NCBI GenBank assembly: GCA_964621905.1
Contig: CAZUNG010000002.1
Coordinates: 62,001 to 126,000 of the forward strand
DNA length: 64,000 nt
Source of the DNA: Ruminococcus_G sp964621905
GTDB taxonomy: Bacteria; Bacillota; Clostridia; Lachnospirales; Lachnospiraceae
Reading direction: 5' to 3'
The position numbers were made by a program, and so were the translations under genes. Below, in pieces: positions 15,832 through 24,619 of the stretch (positions are counted from its first letter, which is position 1; every line of letters begins with the position of its first letter). Under the pieces are notes generated by a model. It ran no database searches, was not told where the DNA came from, and was given only the letters and a program-made list of their open reading frames with translations.

Positions 15832-18800
15832 TCATACTTTTTCTCCCCTAAATGCCTTTTGCAGAGTGCTCTTCAGAACTTCGATATCAATCGGCTTGGC
15901 CACATGCGCGTTCATCCCTGCCTCCAGCGCCGCCTGTACGTCTTCTGAAAAAGCATTTGCAGTCATGGCAATGACCGGTATGGTTTTGGCATCCGGCCGG
16001 TTAAGCTCACGGATTGCCCGTGCTGCCGCATATCCGTCCATCACAGGCATTTGAATGTCCATCAGTATCGCATCATACGTACCCTCAGCAGTGCGCAGAA
16101 ATTCCCGTACTGTCTGTGCACCGTCAGCCCTGACCACCGTCTGCGCTCCATAGATATCCAGCAGTCCGCAGAGAATCTCGGCATTTATGCTGTTATCCTC
16201 CGCTACCAGAATACGGCGTCCCAAAAACAGCTCCCTGCATTCCCCGGTTTCAGATGCCGGATTATCGTTTTTTTCAGGCACTGCGCCGGTATTCTGCACT
16301 GCTTCACATTCCAGTTCCACATAAAAAGTGCTTCCGCTTCCCGGCTTGCTTTCTACCGATACAATGCCGCCCATCAGGTCAACCAGCCCTTTGACGATAC
16401 TAAGTCCAAGACCCGTCCCTTCAACGCGTGCCGTCTCTCTGCTGCGGGCAAACGGATGAAAAATCATGGCAAGAAAATCTTCCGGTATGCCAATGCCCAT
16501 ATCATTTATGATAAAACGATACCGGACATACCCAGGCTGACCTGCCGCTGGCATCTCCTCCATCTGAAACCTCACGCTGCCGCCTTCCGGGGTGAATTTG
16601 ACCGCATTGCTCAGCAAATTGAGCAAAATCTGATTGATGCGCAGCGCATCTGCACAGAAGTATTCATGTTCAATATTTTTCGCCTCGGTATGGAATTCAA
16701 TTCCCGCCTCCACTGCCTGCTGCTCGATAATCGTAGAAACCTGTTCCAGCAAATCCGACACGGATATCTCCATCCGGTTCAGCGTAATCTTCCCGCTTTC
16801 TATTTTACTCATATCCAGTATATCGTTGACCAGGCTCAGTAAATGCCTGGAAGAGAGTGATATTTTCTGCAGACAGTCTGCAACTTTTTCCGTGTCCCGG
16901 AGATGTGCACCCGCAAGAGTCGTCATACCCATTATGGCATTCATTGGAGTACGGATATCATGACTCATAGAAGAGAGAAAATCAGTTTTGGCCTGACTGG
17001 CTTCTTCCGCAAGCGTTAAGGCCTGTTCCAGCGTATTCTTGATCCGCCGTTCCTCCGCCAGCATATCCGTCACATCCGCCCGCACCATACAGACGGATTT
17101 ATGTTCACTGTCTCCCCACATCACGGCAACCTGTTTATACCGCAATCCTTCTTCTGTATAATGGGAGAATACAAAATCATAACCCTTTGGATTCTTTGCA
17201 AGATGTTGCAGCATGGTATCCAGCTCAAATTGATGTTCCAGTTCCCGCGGATCTCCTTCCGGACTGCACAGTTCCACGATCCGCTTCACCGCAAGACTGT
17301 AGTCATCTACCAGAAACGGGGGGAGATTTTCCAGAACGGTCTTCCGGGTATACAGCGTCATATGGCCGCTGTCGATCTGAAGCATCCCCAGCAGCTCAAA
17401 AGTATATGCCACAACGTTGAGCAGCCCCTGCTGTTCCCGCACAGAATCCGTAATGTCGGCACGTGCAAAACATACACGTCCCAACCGCAGATCAATAGCA
17501 AAAACAGTCATCCGCTTGGTGAGAACTTCCTGTGTATCCGTGAAGATCGAATAATGAAATGAATAGGATTCTTTTTCCTTTAGCTGCTCCATCATGTAAT
17601 CCGGATTCATCATCCGCACCACCTGTGCTTTATCTCTTGGAACCACCTGTTTCTCAAGCATAAACGCCAGGCGCTCCGAGTGACATCCTTTCGTTTCCTG
17701 GATGTCACTTTCCGCCAGTTCCCCATTAATGACCGCATAGCGGTCGCGCAGCAAATCTGCATCTACTACCAGATCACAGTTTGCTACAGACAGCCGATGG
17801 AGAATACGTTCTGAGATCATTTGTTCTGTAATATCCGTCACCGTCAAAATTCCTGCAATTTCTCCGGTGTCCGGAACCTCCACGAGATGCATGTTGAATC
17901 TTACGTAGCACCCTGCGTCTGCTTTTGGCAGCTTTATGAAGCAGCTCATAGAGATTTCCGTCCTCTTATTACGGAAAGCCTCCAAAGCAGGAGCATTGAG
18001 ATAAGACTGCAAAAACACTGACCGTTCCTCTGCGTCCTGAATCAACTCTGAGAGCCCCCGGAAAAACATTTCCCGATTATTACCTAACTTCTCGAGAAGT
18101 GCAGAATCCGTGTAGTCAATAATCTCCAGAATCTGATTTTGTGTAATGTTGCAGTGCCCTACAATCAGTGCATTCGGAATCGGCGTACGGTAATGCTGCA
18201 TGATCAATTCTCTGTACTGCTGACTAAGCTGTTCACGTTCCTCAAGTTCTCTTGTGATATCATAGTAACTTGCGTAGATTCTGCACTCTCCATCCTGACT
18301 CTGCATCATAGAAAGACTGTTTTTAACCCACAGATATCCGCCGCCGCCTTTTTTCAGCCGGTAGATTAATTCACAGCTGCTGTTTCCACTGCTGACAAAT
18401 GCCGCCATTTGTTCGGTAACCTGAGTCCTGTCGTCCGGATGCACCCCGCTCATGGCATTCTTCTGATAAAGATGCCAGGCTCCCTCACTGCTCATACCGG
18501 TCATGGATGAAAACCCTTCTGACAGAAACTCCGGGATCATACTCCCGTCTTTTTGATAGCGCACGACAGCGACACCACCGGGCAGATGCCGGATCACCGA
18601 CTGAAAATACTGTTCAAGGCGTACTTTTTCATTTTGCTTCTGCACTTCTTCCGTCATATCCCGCACAAATTGTACATACGCCGGAATACCATTCCAGTCA
18701 GATTCCAGGCAACGGGCGCTGTAGAACCGATCGCTCCCCTCCACTGCCATCTCATGACTCTTTCCGTCAGGAGCATGATTTTTTATTACACAGAACGCAC

Positions 18801-20091
18801 ACGGTCCCGTCCCGCCGTGCAGAGCCTCATAACATTTTCTTCCGATACAACTCCTTCCTTTCGCAAAGAGTTCCCTGGGTTCATTGACGTAAAGCAATTC
18901 ATAACTGGATCTGTCCACCACATAGATCGCATCGGCCGATTCGTCGGCAATGCTTTGGAACAGCTGTGTCTCTGCTGACATTCCCGTGACCACTGCATAA
19001 AAATAGGTGGTATCGGACCTTGGTCCCATCCTCCGGCCATTCAGATGAAGCCAGACCAGATTTCCATCTTTATGCTGTGCCCGATAGGAGATATCCAGTG
19101 TCTCTCCGCTTTCCACAGCGGCTATCACCGCCTCTGTTATCCGATGGCGGTCTGCCCTGTCAATAACCCCCAGTGCATCCTGCCGGACAATCTGTTCCAG
19201 CTCCTCTCCGGTGTGTCCGGTGAGAGCCGATACTCCTGCCGAAAAATAAAGCGGAATGAACTGCTGCCCCTTAACCTGATAGCTGACGATTCCTCCCGGT
19301 ATCGAATTGACCAGATGCTCAAGCTCCTGCTGCGTCTCTTTAAATGCAGTGATATTATGAAACACACACTGAAGCAGCGGATAGCCGCCATCCTCACCGA
19401 TCAGCTTTGCCTGAATATGAACCCAGACAATATGCCCGTCTTTATGCTGTTTGCGAAACTCAAAATCTGCGACCGAGTGTGTCTGTACAGCTTTTCTCAG
19501 ATTCTCTGCCACCATATCGGCGTCACTGGCATAGGTCATATGGATTGCATCCTGTTTGATGATTTCTTCATACTCCTCCGCTGTGTATCCCGACAGTTTC
19601 GGTACCCCTTCAGAAAAATAGACCGTCTCAAAACTATCGGAAACCCGGTAAATCGCCACTCCTCCCGGAATCGCATTGATGATATCCTGCATTTTATGTT
19701 CAATTCTTCCTGTGCGCAGAGTCTGCTTTCTTTGCTCTGTAATGTCTGTCATATACTCGATATGTACCTGGCTATCCCCCCAGTTCATGATTTTTCCGTT
19801 CAGTTGATAGACACGCCCATTGACCGGATGGTAATACTCTCGGTTCAGAAACGTATCCCTGTTCATACTCTCTGTGTGACAAAATGGACATGGTTCATCA
19901 AATCCCGCGAGATGATAGCAGCAGGTTTCTTTCATATCCTCACTCAAAGAGAGGGTGACCACCGCCACACGGTTCGCGTATAGCACCTTATGATTGTTGA
20001 TATCACTGACAAAAATAGCTGCCGGGTTGTTATCCAACAGGCTCTTCAGCTGCTGTACTGACGGTTCAGAGAACAAATTCTCTTGCATCAT
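15832..20091 (-). CDS. Multi-PAS hybrid sensor histidine kinase/response regulator
   Basis: A 1419-residue soluble hybrid kinase with no transmembrane helix. About eight PAS or PAS-like modules fill residues 1-1035. They are followed by HisKA (phospho-acceptor His1044 in SMSHDIRTP), HATPase (N box LLSNAVKF, G boxes DMGIGIP and EGTGLGLS) and a C-terminal receiver (acid pocket VAEDN, phospho-acceptor Asp1345 in AILMDIQMP). The first and fourth PAS modules carry the same Cys spacing, C-x10-C-x2-C (Cys57/68/71 and Cys420/431/434), with PCPFC or PCAFC; this may bind a metal or sense redox state. AAGGAG lies nine bases before ATG 20091. No separate output gene is adjacent, so the target is unknown. 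Confidence 0.93.
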   Translation of the reverse strand: MMQENLFSEPSVQQLKSLLDNNPAAIFVSDINNHKVLYANRVAVVTLSLSEDMKETCCYHLAGFDEPCPFCHTESMNRDTFLNREYYHPVNGRVYQLNGKIMNWGDSQVHIEYMTDITEQRKQTLRTGRIEHKMQDIINAIPGGVAIYRVSDSFETVYFSEGVPKLSGYTAEEYEEIIKQDAIHMTYASDADMVAENLRKAVQTHSVADFEFRKQHKDGHIVWVHIQAKLIGEDGGYPLLQCVFHNITAFKETQQELEHLVNSIPGGIVSYQVKGQQFIPLYFSAGVSALTGHTGEELEQIVRQDALGVIDRADRHRITEAVIAAVESGETLDISYRAQHKDGNLVWLHLNGRRMGPRSDTTYFYAVVTGMSAETQLFQSIADESADAIYVVDRSSYELLYVNEPRELFAKGRSCIGRKCYEALHGGTGPCAFCVIKNHAPDGKSHEMAVEGSDRFYSARCLESDWNGIPAYVQFVRDMTEEVQKQNEKVRLEQYFQSVIRHLPGGVAVVRYQKDGSMIPEFLSEGFSSMTGMSSEGAWHLYQKNAMSGVHPDDRTQVTEQMAAFVSSGNSSCELIYRLKKGGGGYLWVKNSLSMMQSQDGECRIYASYYDITRELEEREQLSQQYRELIMQHYRTPIPNALIVGHCNITQNQILEIIDYTDSALLEKLGNNREMFFRGLSELIQDAEERSVFLQSYLNAPALEAFRNKRTEISMSCFIKLPKADAGCYVRFNMHLVEVPDTGEIAGILTVTDITEQMISERILHRLSVANCDLVVDADLLRDRYAVINGELAESDIQETKGCHSERLAFMLEKQVVPRDKAQVVRMMNPDYMMEQLKEKESYSFHYSIFTDTQEVLTKRMTVFAIDLRLGRVCFARADITDSVREQQGLLNVVAYTFELLGMLQIDSGHMTLYTRKTVLENLPPFLVDDYSLAVKRIVELCSPEGDPRELEHQFELDTMLQHLAKNPKGYDFVFSHYTEEGLRYKQVAVMWGDSEHKSVCMVRADVTDMLAEERRIKNTLEQALTLAEEASQAKTDFLSSMSHDIRTPMNAIMGMTTLAGAHLRDTEKVADCLQKISLSSRHLLSLVNDILDMSKIESGKITLNRMEISVSDLLEQVSTIIEQQAVEAGIEFHTEAKNIEHEYFCADALRINQILLNLLSNAVKFTPEGGSVRFQMEEMPAAGQPGYVRYRFIINDMGIGIPEDFLAMIFHPFARSRETARVEGTGLGLSIVKGLVDLMGGIVSVESKPGSGSTFYVELECEAVQNTGAVPEKNDNPASETGECRELFLGRRILVAEDNSINAEILCGLLDIYGAQTVVRADGAQTVREFLRTAEGTYDAILMDIQMPVMDGYAAARAIRELNRPDAKTIPVIAMTANAFSEDVQAALEAGMNAHVAKPIDIEVLKSTLQKAFRGEKV

Positions 20092-20485
20092 TGCATCAAT
20101 CTCCTTTTCTTAAGGTAAGCAAAACTGCAGAGCCTCCACAAGATCCTACTGTTTTAACTTGTCCAAAACAACATTTACCTTATCTTTCAGCTTTCGCACT
20201 GTATAACACCTGGCAGATTTCTTCGCCCTTTTATCACCGGCGCCTCTTTTGAGCGCATCTGTTTCATAATGACAACAAATTCTCATTATCCTCTACAATT
20301 AAGATGATTTTTCCTGTAAACATCATGCTCCCCTTAATTATTCTCCGACGATATCAAAGCTGAGTAGAATTCACTGCATGAACCACAGCAGATTTGATGC
20401 CGATCATTTTGTGTTCTAACATGGACAAAGTACTATCTTAAGTATAGCATTTATATCAGACATTGACAATCATCGTAACAGACGA
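20092..20485. other. Intergenic region with a receiver-domain scrap
   Basis: About 390 bases between the hybrid kinase start and the LysR stop. Apart from the short receiver-like reading frame at 20264-20326 I recognise no gene. The kinase promoter should lie in 20095-20260, but no convincing hexamer pair is seen. Confidence 0.4.
20264..20326 (-). pseudogene. Truncated response-regulator N-terminus
   Basis: After AAGGGGAGC an ATG opens a 20-codon frame ending in TGA. It contains KIILIVEDNENLLSL, the first strand and acid pocket of a receiver domain. The frame then breaks; a +1 shift gives another short open run (KQMRSKEAPVIKGRR...). It is probably the relic of a response-regulator gene or of a duplicated receiver from the adjacent kinase. 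Confidence 0.5.
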
Positions 20486-21355
20486 TCACTGCCGGTAATC
20501 CAAATAACTTAAAAATCTCTTGACTGCCAGCGATGCACTTTTTTTGCTGCGTACTGCCAGCCCGATTTTCCGATATGCCGGTACTTCCAGCTCCTTTACC
20601 ACAATCTCATATGGGATACGATGTAAAATAAGCTGCGGGAGAATGCTGATTCCCAGTCCGCTCTCCACCATCGACATAATGGCATAATCGTCCCATGTTG
20701 TGATATGAACCCTGGGAGCAATCCCCCATCTGTCAAAGATCTCTGAAATCTCCGCTTTTGCCCCTTTTTCCAGCAGTAAAAAAGGAGCATCACACAGCGC
20801 CCGGACCGGAAAATAATCACACCCCGCAAGCGGATGATCTTTTGGCAGTACCACAAGCAGCCTGTCCTGTTCTAAAAATACCGCATCAAACTCCGGAAGT
20901 GTCGGCAGTCTGAGAAAGCCACAGTCAACTCTTCCCTGTGCAATCCATTTTTCAATCTCCGTATAGTCTCCTACCAGAAGCTCATAGTCAATATTCGGAT
21001 AATCCTTTTGGAATTCACTGATAATCCGCGGAAGCCAATGAGTCGCCACACTGGAAAACGTGCCGATTCGAATGAAGCCGGACTGGAGACCGTTCAATTC
21101 ATCGACCTGCGCCTGCAGCTTCTGATACTCATCACATACATTTTGGGCATACGGCAGTAATTTCATCCCATCGGATGTCAGTCTCACTCCCGACCGCCCT
21201 CGCTCCAGAAGTGATACTCCCCATTCATGTTCCAGATCATGAATCATGCGGCTGATGCCGGACTGCGAATAGTTCAGCAGCCTTGCCGCTTTTGTAAAAC
21301 TGCCTAATTCCACGGTTTTGACAAAGGCCCTATATTTTTGAAGATTAAGATCCAA
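20486..21355 (-). CDS. LysR family transcriptional regulator
   Basis: A 289-residue LysR-type regulator. The N-terminal winged helix contains KTVELGSFTKAARLLNYSQS and GISRMIHDLE. The co-inducer domain begins near residue 80, and SGFIRIGTFSSVATHWLP is a typical first strand. I chose a TTG start at 21355 because AGGTGGAG is five bases upstream and the LDLNLQKYRAF N-terminus is the usual LysR beginning; the ATG at 21385 has no ribosome binding site. It is divergent from a prolyl-tRNA editing gene and proB, with a LysR-sized dyad between them. The co-inducer is unknown. Confidence 0.9.
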   Translation of the reverse strand: MDLNLQKYRAFVKTVELGSFTKAARLLNYSQSGISRMIHDLEHEWGVSLLERGRSGVRLTSDGMKLLPYAQNVCDEYQKLQAQVDELNGLQSGFIRIGTFSSVATHWLPRIISEFQKDYPNIDYELLVGDYTEIEKWIAQGRVDCGFLRLPTLPEFDAVFLEQDRLLVVLPKDHPLAGCDYFPVRALCDAPFLLLEKGAKAEISEIFDRWGIAPRVHITTWDDYAIMSMVESGLGISILPQLILHRIPYEIVVKELEVPAYRKIGLAVRSKKSASLAVKRFLSYLDYRQ

Positions 21356-21403
21356 TTTTCTCCACCTTTCATCTGATTTTATCATGTTAATGATGATAAA
21401 TAT

Positions 21404-21431
21404 TTGCTTTTGTAATTTATAGTTTTATGCT
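21404..21431 (+). promoter_or_regulatory. Promoter of the deacylase-proB unit
   Basis: TTGCTT (21404-21409) and TATGCT (21426-21431) are 16 bases apart. The -10 hexamer lies inside the LysR-type dyad 21417-21446, so control by the divergent LysR protein is plausible. Confidence 0.5.
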
Positions 21432-21446
21432 ACATTAAAACCATAA
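21417..21446. promoter_or_regulatory. Candidate LysR operator
   Basis: TTATAGTTTT and AAAACCATAA form a ten-base inverted repeat with one mismatch around ten bases, centred in the divergent region between the LysR gene and its neighbours. Confidence 0.5.
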
Positions 21447-21492
21447 AGTTTTCAAGAATAATGATATCTATTGAGAAAGGAATCAAACAGAT

Positions 21493-22032
21493 ATGTTTTA
21501 TATCAGCGAAATTCATACAACACCGCCGGACATGTTCTCTACCCCACTTCAGCAGAAGACTTACCAGATCTTACAGAAACTACGGATTCCATTTCAGCGT
21601 GTTGATACCGATGAGGCGATCACAATGGAAGACTGTATGTTAATCAACCGGAAATTATCGATGAAAATGGTAAAAACACTGTTCCTCTGCAACCGCCAGC
21701 AGACTGATTTTTACCTTTTGATAACAACCGGAGACAAGAAATTTAATACTAAAGCTTTCAGCAATTCTCTGCATATTCCCCGTGTTTCCTTTGCACCGGC
21801 AGCCACCATGGAACAAATGCTGGGTACCAGAATCGGGGCGGCGACTGTTTTCAGTGCTCTCCTCGACACTGCGCAGTGTGTAAAAATCGTATTTGATAAA
21901 GACGTGGCTGATGAAGAATGGTACGGGTGCAGTGACGGAACAACGACCGGATATATGCGGCTCAAAACAGCACAGATTATTCAGGAATTTTTGCCCTGTA
22001 CAGGACATATTCCTGCAATTGCGGAGGTATAA
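21493..22032 (+). CDS. YbaK/ProXp-family aminoacyl-tRNA deacylase
   Basis: A 179-residue protein of the YbaK/ProRS editing-domain superfamily, closest by eye to PrdX/ProXp-ala proteins. It starts near LQQKTYQILQKLRIPFQRVDTDEA, continues with AITMEDCMLI, and has a conserved Lys in SMKMVKTLFLCN and the DFYLLITTGDKKFN strand pair. Family members hydrolyse mischarged Ala-tRNA(Pro) or Cys-tRNA(Pro). GAAAGGAA lies about 12 bases upstream of ATG 21493. Its stop codon lies one base before the proB ATG, so the two are translationally coupled. Pairing tRNA(Pro) quality control with proline synthesis fits one pathway theme. Confidence 0.86.
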   Translation: MFYISEIHTTPPDMFSTPLQQKTYQILQKLRIPFQRVDTDEAITMEDCMLINRKLSMKMVKTLFLCNRQQTDFYLLITTGDKKFNTKAFSNSLHIPRVSFAPAATMEQMLGTRIGAATVFSALLDTAQCVKIVFDKDVADEEWYGCSDGTTTGYMRLKTAQIIQEFLPCTGHIPAIAEV

Positions 22033-22033
22033 C

Positions 22034-22837
22034 ATGGGACTGTATCAAAACAGAATGGTTGTAAAAGTAGGAACATCCACACTGACAAACGACCTGGGGC
22101 AAAACGATCTGCGCTCCTTTGACCGTCTCTCCTGTGTGTTGTCCAACATTCAAAATATGGGGTATGAAATTATCCTGGTATCCTCCGGCGCGATCGCTGT
22201 CGGGAAAAACAAGCTGAAAATGAAGACACCGCCTGGCAGCATGCGTTTGAAGCAGGCGGCTGCCGCCGTCGGACAGTGCCGTATTATGAATTTATACGAC
22301 AAGTTTTTTAACGAATATGATAAGACAATCGCACAGATCTTATTGAATGCAGAAGACATCGAAATTGAAGAAAAAAAGGAAAATCTGATCAATACTTTTG
22401 ATACCCTCCTTGACATGGGAATTATACCGGTCGTCAATGAAAATGACTCGGTCAGCTATACAGAAATAGAGTCCAAAGAGCGCCTGTTCGGTGACAATGA
22501 TATGCTTTCAGCAGTCGTTGCTGTATTATGCAGAGCTTCAAAGCTTATGATACTTTCCGATATTGATGGTTTCTATGACCGGGATCCCCGTCTTTATCCA
22601 GATGCAGCGCTGATCGGTCACATTCCTGTCATTGATGAGAATGTTTATGCGCTGGCGGGAGGTGCAGGATCCCGCCGCGGAAGCGGTGGGATGAAAACAA
22701 AACTGCAGGCTGCAGCACTGGCAGCTTCACAGGGAATTGATACCATTGTTACAAATGGTAAACGCCCGGAGGATCTGTACAAAATTTTAAACGGCGGGCA
22801 TGTGGGAACACTTTTTTCCGGCAGATCCACACTCTGA
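22034..22837 (+). CDS. proB: Glutamate 5-kinase, short form without PUA domain
   Basis: A 267-residue amino-acid-kinase fold enzyme phosphorylating glutamate at the gamma position, the first step of proline synthesis. Motifs seen are MVVKVGTSTLT (ATP loop), ILVSSGAIAVG, NENDSVSYTE (glutamate site) with FGDNDMLSA, and SGGMKTKLQAA. The chain ends right after the kinase domain, so the C-terminal PUA domain of the longer ProB form (about 365 residues) is absent. GCGGAGG overlaps the previous gene's end and sets ATG 22034. proA and proC are not in the window. Confidence 0.93.
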   Translation: MGLYQNRMVVKVGTSTLTNDLGQNDLRSFDRLSCVLSNIQNMGYEIILVSSGAIAVGKNKLKMKTPPGSMRLKQAAAAVGQCRIMNLYDKFFNEYDKTIAQILLNAEDIEIEEKKENLINTFDTLLDMGIIPVVNENDSVSYTEIESKERLFGDNDMLSAVVAVLCRASKLMILSDIDGFYDRDPRLYPDAALIGHIPVIDENVYALAGGAGSRRGSGGMKTKLQAAALAASQGIDTIVTNGKRPEDLYKILNGGHVGTLFSGRSTL

Positions 22838-22921
22838 GATTCTGTCTGCTGACAGACAGACCACCACATGCTAAAATAAAAAAAAATCGCCAAGAACTGC
22901 CAAGAGATACGGAGGCACATC

Positions 22922-23737
22922 ATGAAAGATTTATTCAGCATCGGTGAAGTTGCCGCACTGTTCGACATCAACGTTAAAACTTTGCGGTATTACGATGAAA
23001 CAGGTCTTTTAAAACCTGAAAAAGTCAACGCGGATACCGGATACCGCTATTATTCTACCCGCCAGTTTGAACGTCTTAATACAATTTTATACCTGAAGAC
23101 TCTTCAGATTCCGCTCGAACGAATTTCCTATTTTTTCAAATGTAAAGACACCCAGACTATGATTGAAATTTTAAGGTCACAGCAGGAAGAAATTCGCGCT
23201 CAGATGCAGCGGCTGCAGACGATCGAAAAAAAGCTGTCATCCAGAATCCATCAGATTGAAGATGCTAAGCACTGTAAATTAGAAACTATACAGCTGAAAT
23301 CATACCCTGAGCGCCCGGTCTTTTTTCTGAGAAAGAAATTTCCCGTGACGGACGATCTTGAGTATCCCATCCGTGAACTTGAAAAAGCCTGCCCGATTCA
23401 GTCAGATATTTTTCTTGGGAAAATTGGTGTATCCATTTCAGAAGCCTCCATCCGTGCCTCTGATTTTTCAAATTTTTCCGGCATCTTCCTGATGTTGGAT
23501 CCTGAAGACCGGCGGTATCCGGACGCTTCACTGCCTGCAGGAACGTATCTTACCATCCGCTTTCCGGGAACTCATACGCAGTCCGCAGTCTACTACGAGA
23601 AACTGCTGCGTGATATCGAAAATCATAACTTAACAATCTCAGGCAGTTCTGTGGAAATCACGTTGATCGATTACGGTATGACGGATGACGCCGATCAGTT
23701 TGTCACGGAAATCCAGATTCCAGTTACCTCAGCATAA
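22922..23737 (+). CDS. MerR family regulator with GyrI-like effector domain (BmrR/BltR-like)
   Basis: A 271-residue regulator. The MerR helix-turn-helix spans residues 1-72 (FSIGEVAALFDINVKTLRYYDE, GYRYYSTRQFERL). A coiled-coil linker (about 80-120) and a C-terminal GyrI/BmrR-type ligand-binding domain follow; AGTYLTIRFPGTH and VYYEKLLRDIE are typical of that fold. GGAGGCACATC precedes the ATG. Such proteins bind hydrophobic cations or drugs and activate an efflux gene through a promoter with a 19-base spacer. Exactly such a promoter follows immediately, before the DUF554 gene. Confidence 0.9.
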   Translation: MKDLFSIGEVAALFDINVKTLRYYDETGLLKPEKVNADTGYRYYSTRQFERLNTILYLKTLQIPLERISYFFKCKDTQTMIEILRSQQEEIRAQMQRLQTIEKKLSSRIHQIEDAKHCKLETIQLKSYPERPVFFLRKKFPVTDDLEYPIRELEKACPIQSDIFLGKIGVSISEASIRASDFSNFSGIFLMLDPEDRRYPDASLPAGTYLTIRFPGTHTQSAVYYEKLLRDIENHNLTISGSSVEITLIDYGMTDDADQFVTEIQIPVTSA

Positions 23738-23763
23738 TCCTTCACATAATTTTACCATTCCTC

Positions 23764-23794
23764 TTGACCCTCCCCTTACTGGAGGGTTTATTCT
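23764..23794 (+). promoter_or_regulatory. MerR-type promoter and operator before the DUF554 gene
   Basis: TTGACC (23764-23769) and TATTCT (23789-23794) are 19 bases apart. The dyad ACCCTCC/GGAGGGT (23767-23787) around seven bases overlaps the -35 and fills most of the spacer. The layout closely resembles CueR/BmrR promoters and places the DUF554 gene under the upstream MerR protein. The dyad could also act as a weak terminator. Confidence 0.82.
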
Positions 23795-23837
23795 TTGATC
23801 AGATAAACAAAACCGGATAGAAAGGAATTTTTATGAT

Positions 23838-24518
23838 ATGATAGGTACAATCATAAACACAGGAACTATTCTCCTCGGAAGTGTGCTTGGAAGCGCACTG
23901 AAAAAAGGTATCCATGAAAAATATCAGGGCGCTCTGTACAATGCAATGGGTTTGGCCGCTGTCGGACTTGGGATCAATGCCATCGTTGGAAATATGTCAG
24001 ACAGCAGCTATCCTGTGCTTTTTATTGCAAGCCTGGCACTCGGCTGCCTGGCAGGCACAGTTCTGAATATCGACGGGAAATTCAGTCAATTAATCGGACG
24101 CCTCGGTAAATCCGAACTAAGCCAGGGACTTTCTGCCGGTATTCTGCTCTACTGTATCGGCAGTTTATCCATCCTTGGTCCCATTCAGAGTGCACTGTAC
24201 GGTGATCACACCTACCTGTTCACAAATGCTGCGCTCGACTTCGTGACCTCCACAGTACTCGCCTCCACGTATGGAATCGGCATGGCGCTCGCAGCCCCGG
24301 TACTGTTCTGCTGGCAGGGCCTGATCTATCTGTGTGCCACATACCTGCAGAACTTTCTGACGGATTCACTGATGACGGAAGTTACCATCGTTGGAGGATT
24401 TTTAATCGCAGCGTCAGGTCTGGCCATCCTGAAAATCAAAGACTGCAAGACACTGAATATGCTGCCGGCACTGCTGGTACCGGTCATTTTCTTTCTGTTC
24501 TTAAAATTTCTGACATAA
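23838..24518 (+). CDS. DUF554 family membrane protein (YdfK/YqgA-like)
   Basis: A 226-residue protein with about six transmembrane helices and the DUF554 hallmarks: start MIGTIINTGTILLGSVLGS, then GMGLAAVGLGINA-like helices, LGCLAGTVLNIDG and FLIAASGLAILKIKD. Its biochemical role is unknown in the family. The ATG at 23838 overlaps the mini-frame ATG ATA TGA at 23833, which sits nearer to AAAGGAA; this may dampen translation. Being placed behind a MerR promoter next to a BmrR-like regulator suggests a stress- or drug-responsive transport role (inference). Confidence 0.87.
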   Translation: MIGTIINTGTILLGSVLGSALKKGIHEKYQGALYNAMGLAAVGLGINAIVGNMSDSSYPVLFIASLALGCLAGTVLNIDGKFSQLIGRLGKSELSQGLSAGILLYCIGSLSILGPIQSALYGDHTYLFTNAALDFVTSTVLASTYGIGMALAAPVLFCWQGLIYLCATYLQNFLTDSLMTEVTIVGGFLIAASGLAILKIKDCKTLNMLPALLVPVIFFLFLKFLT

Positions 24519-24545
24519 AAAATCCAGACATGCGTCTGCAAGTTC

Positions 24546-24562
24546 ACATAACTTAGTTATGT
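24546..24562. repeat. 17-bp palindrome between convergent genes
   Basis: ACATAACT and AGTTATGT flank a central T. It lies between the DUF554 stop and the end of the LysM gene. There is no T-tract, so it is not a clear terminator. Confidence 0.45.
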
Positions 24563-24619
24563 AACCCATTTGCCATGTCCGGATCTCTAGACACATTGAT
24601 CCATATCTGATGTCGGCGC

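Noticed and set aside
16051..16842. Plus-strand frame of 263 codons opposite the first hybrid kinase
   Set aside because: Antisense to HisKA/HATPase/receiver coding sequence and without a start signal or known domain.
23764..23794. The GGAGGG hairpin as a simple terminator of the MerR gene
   Set aside because: It is framed by -35 and -10 hexamers at 19-base spacing with a centred dyad, so a MerR promoter explains it better, though weak termination is not excluded.
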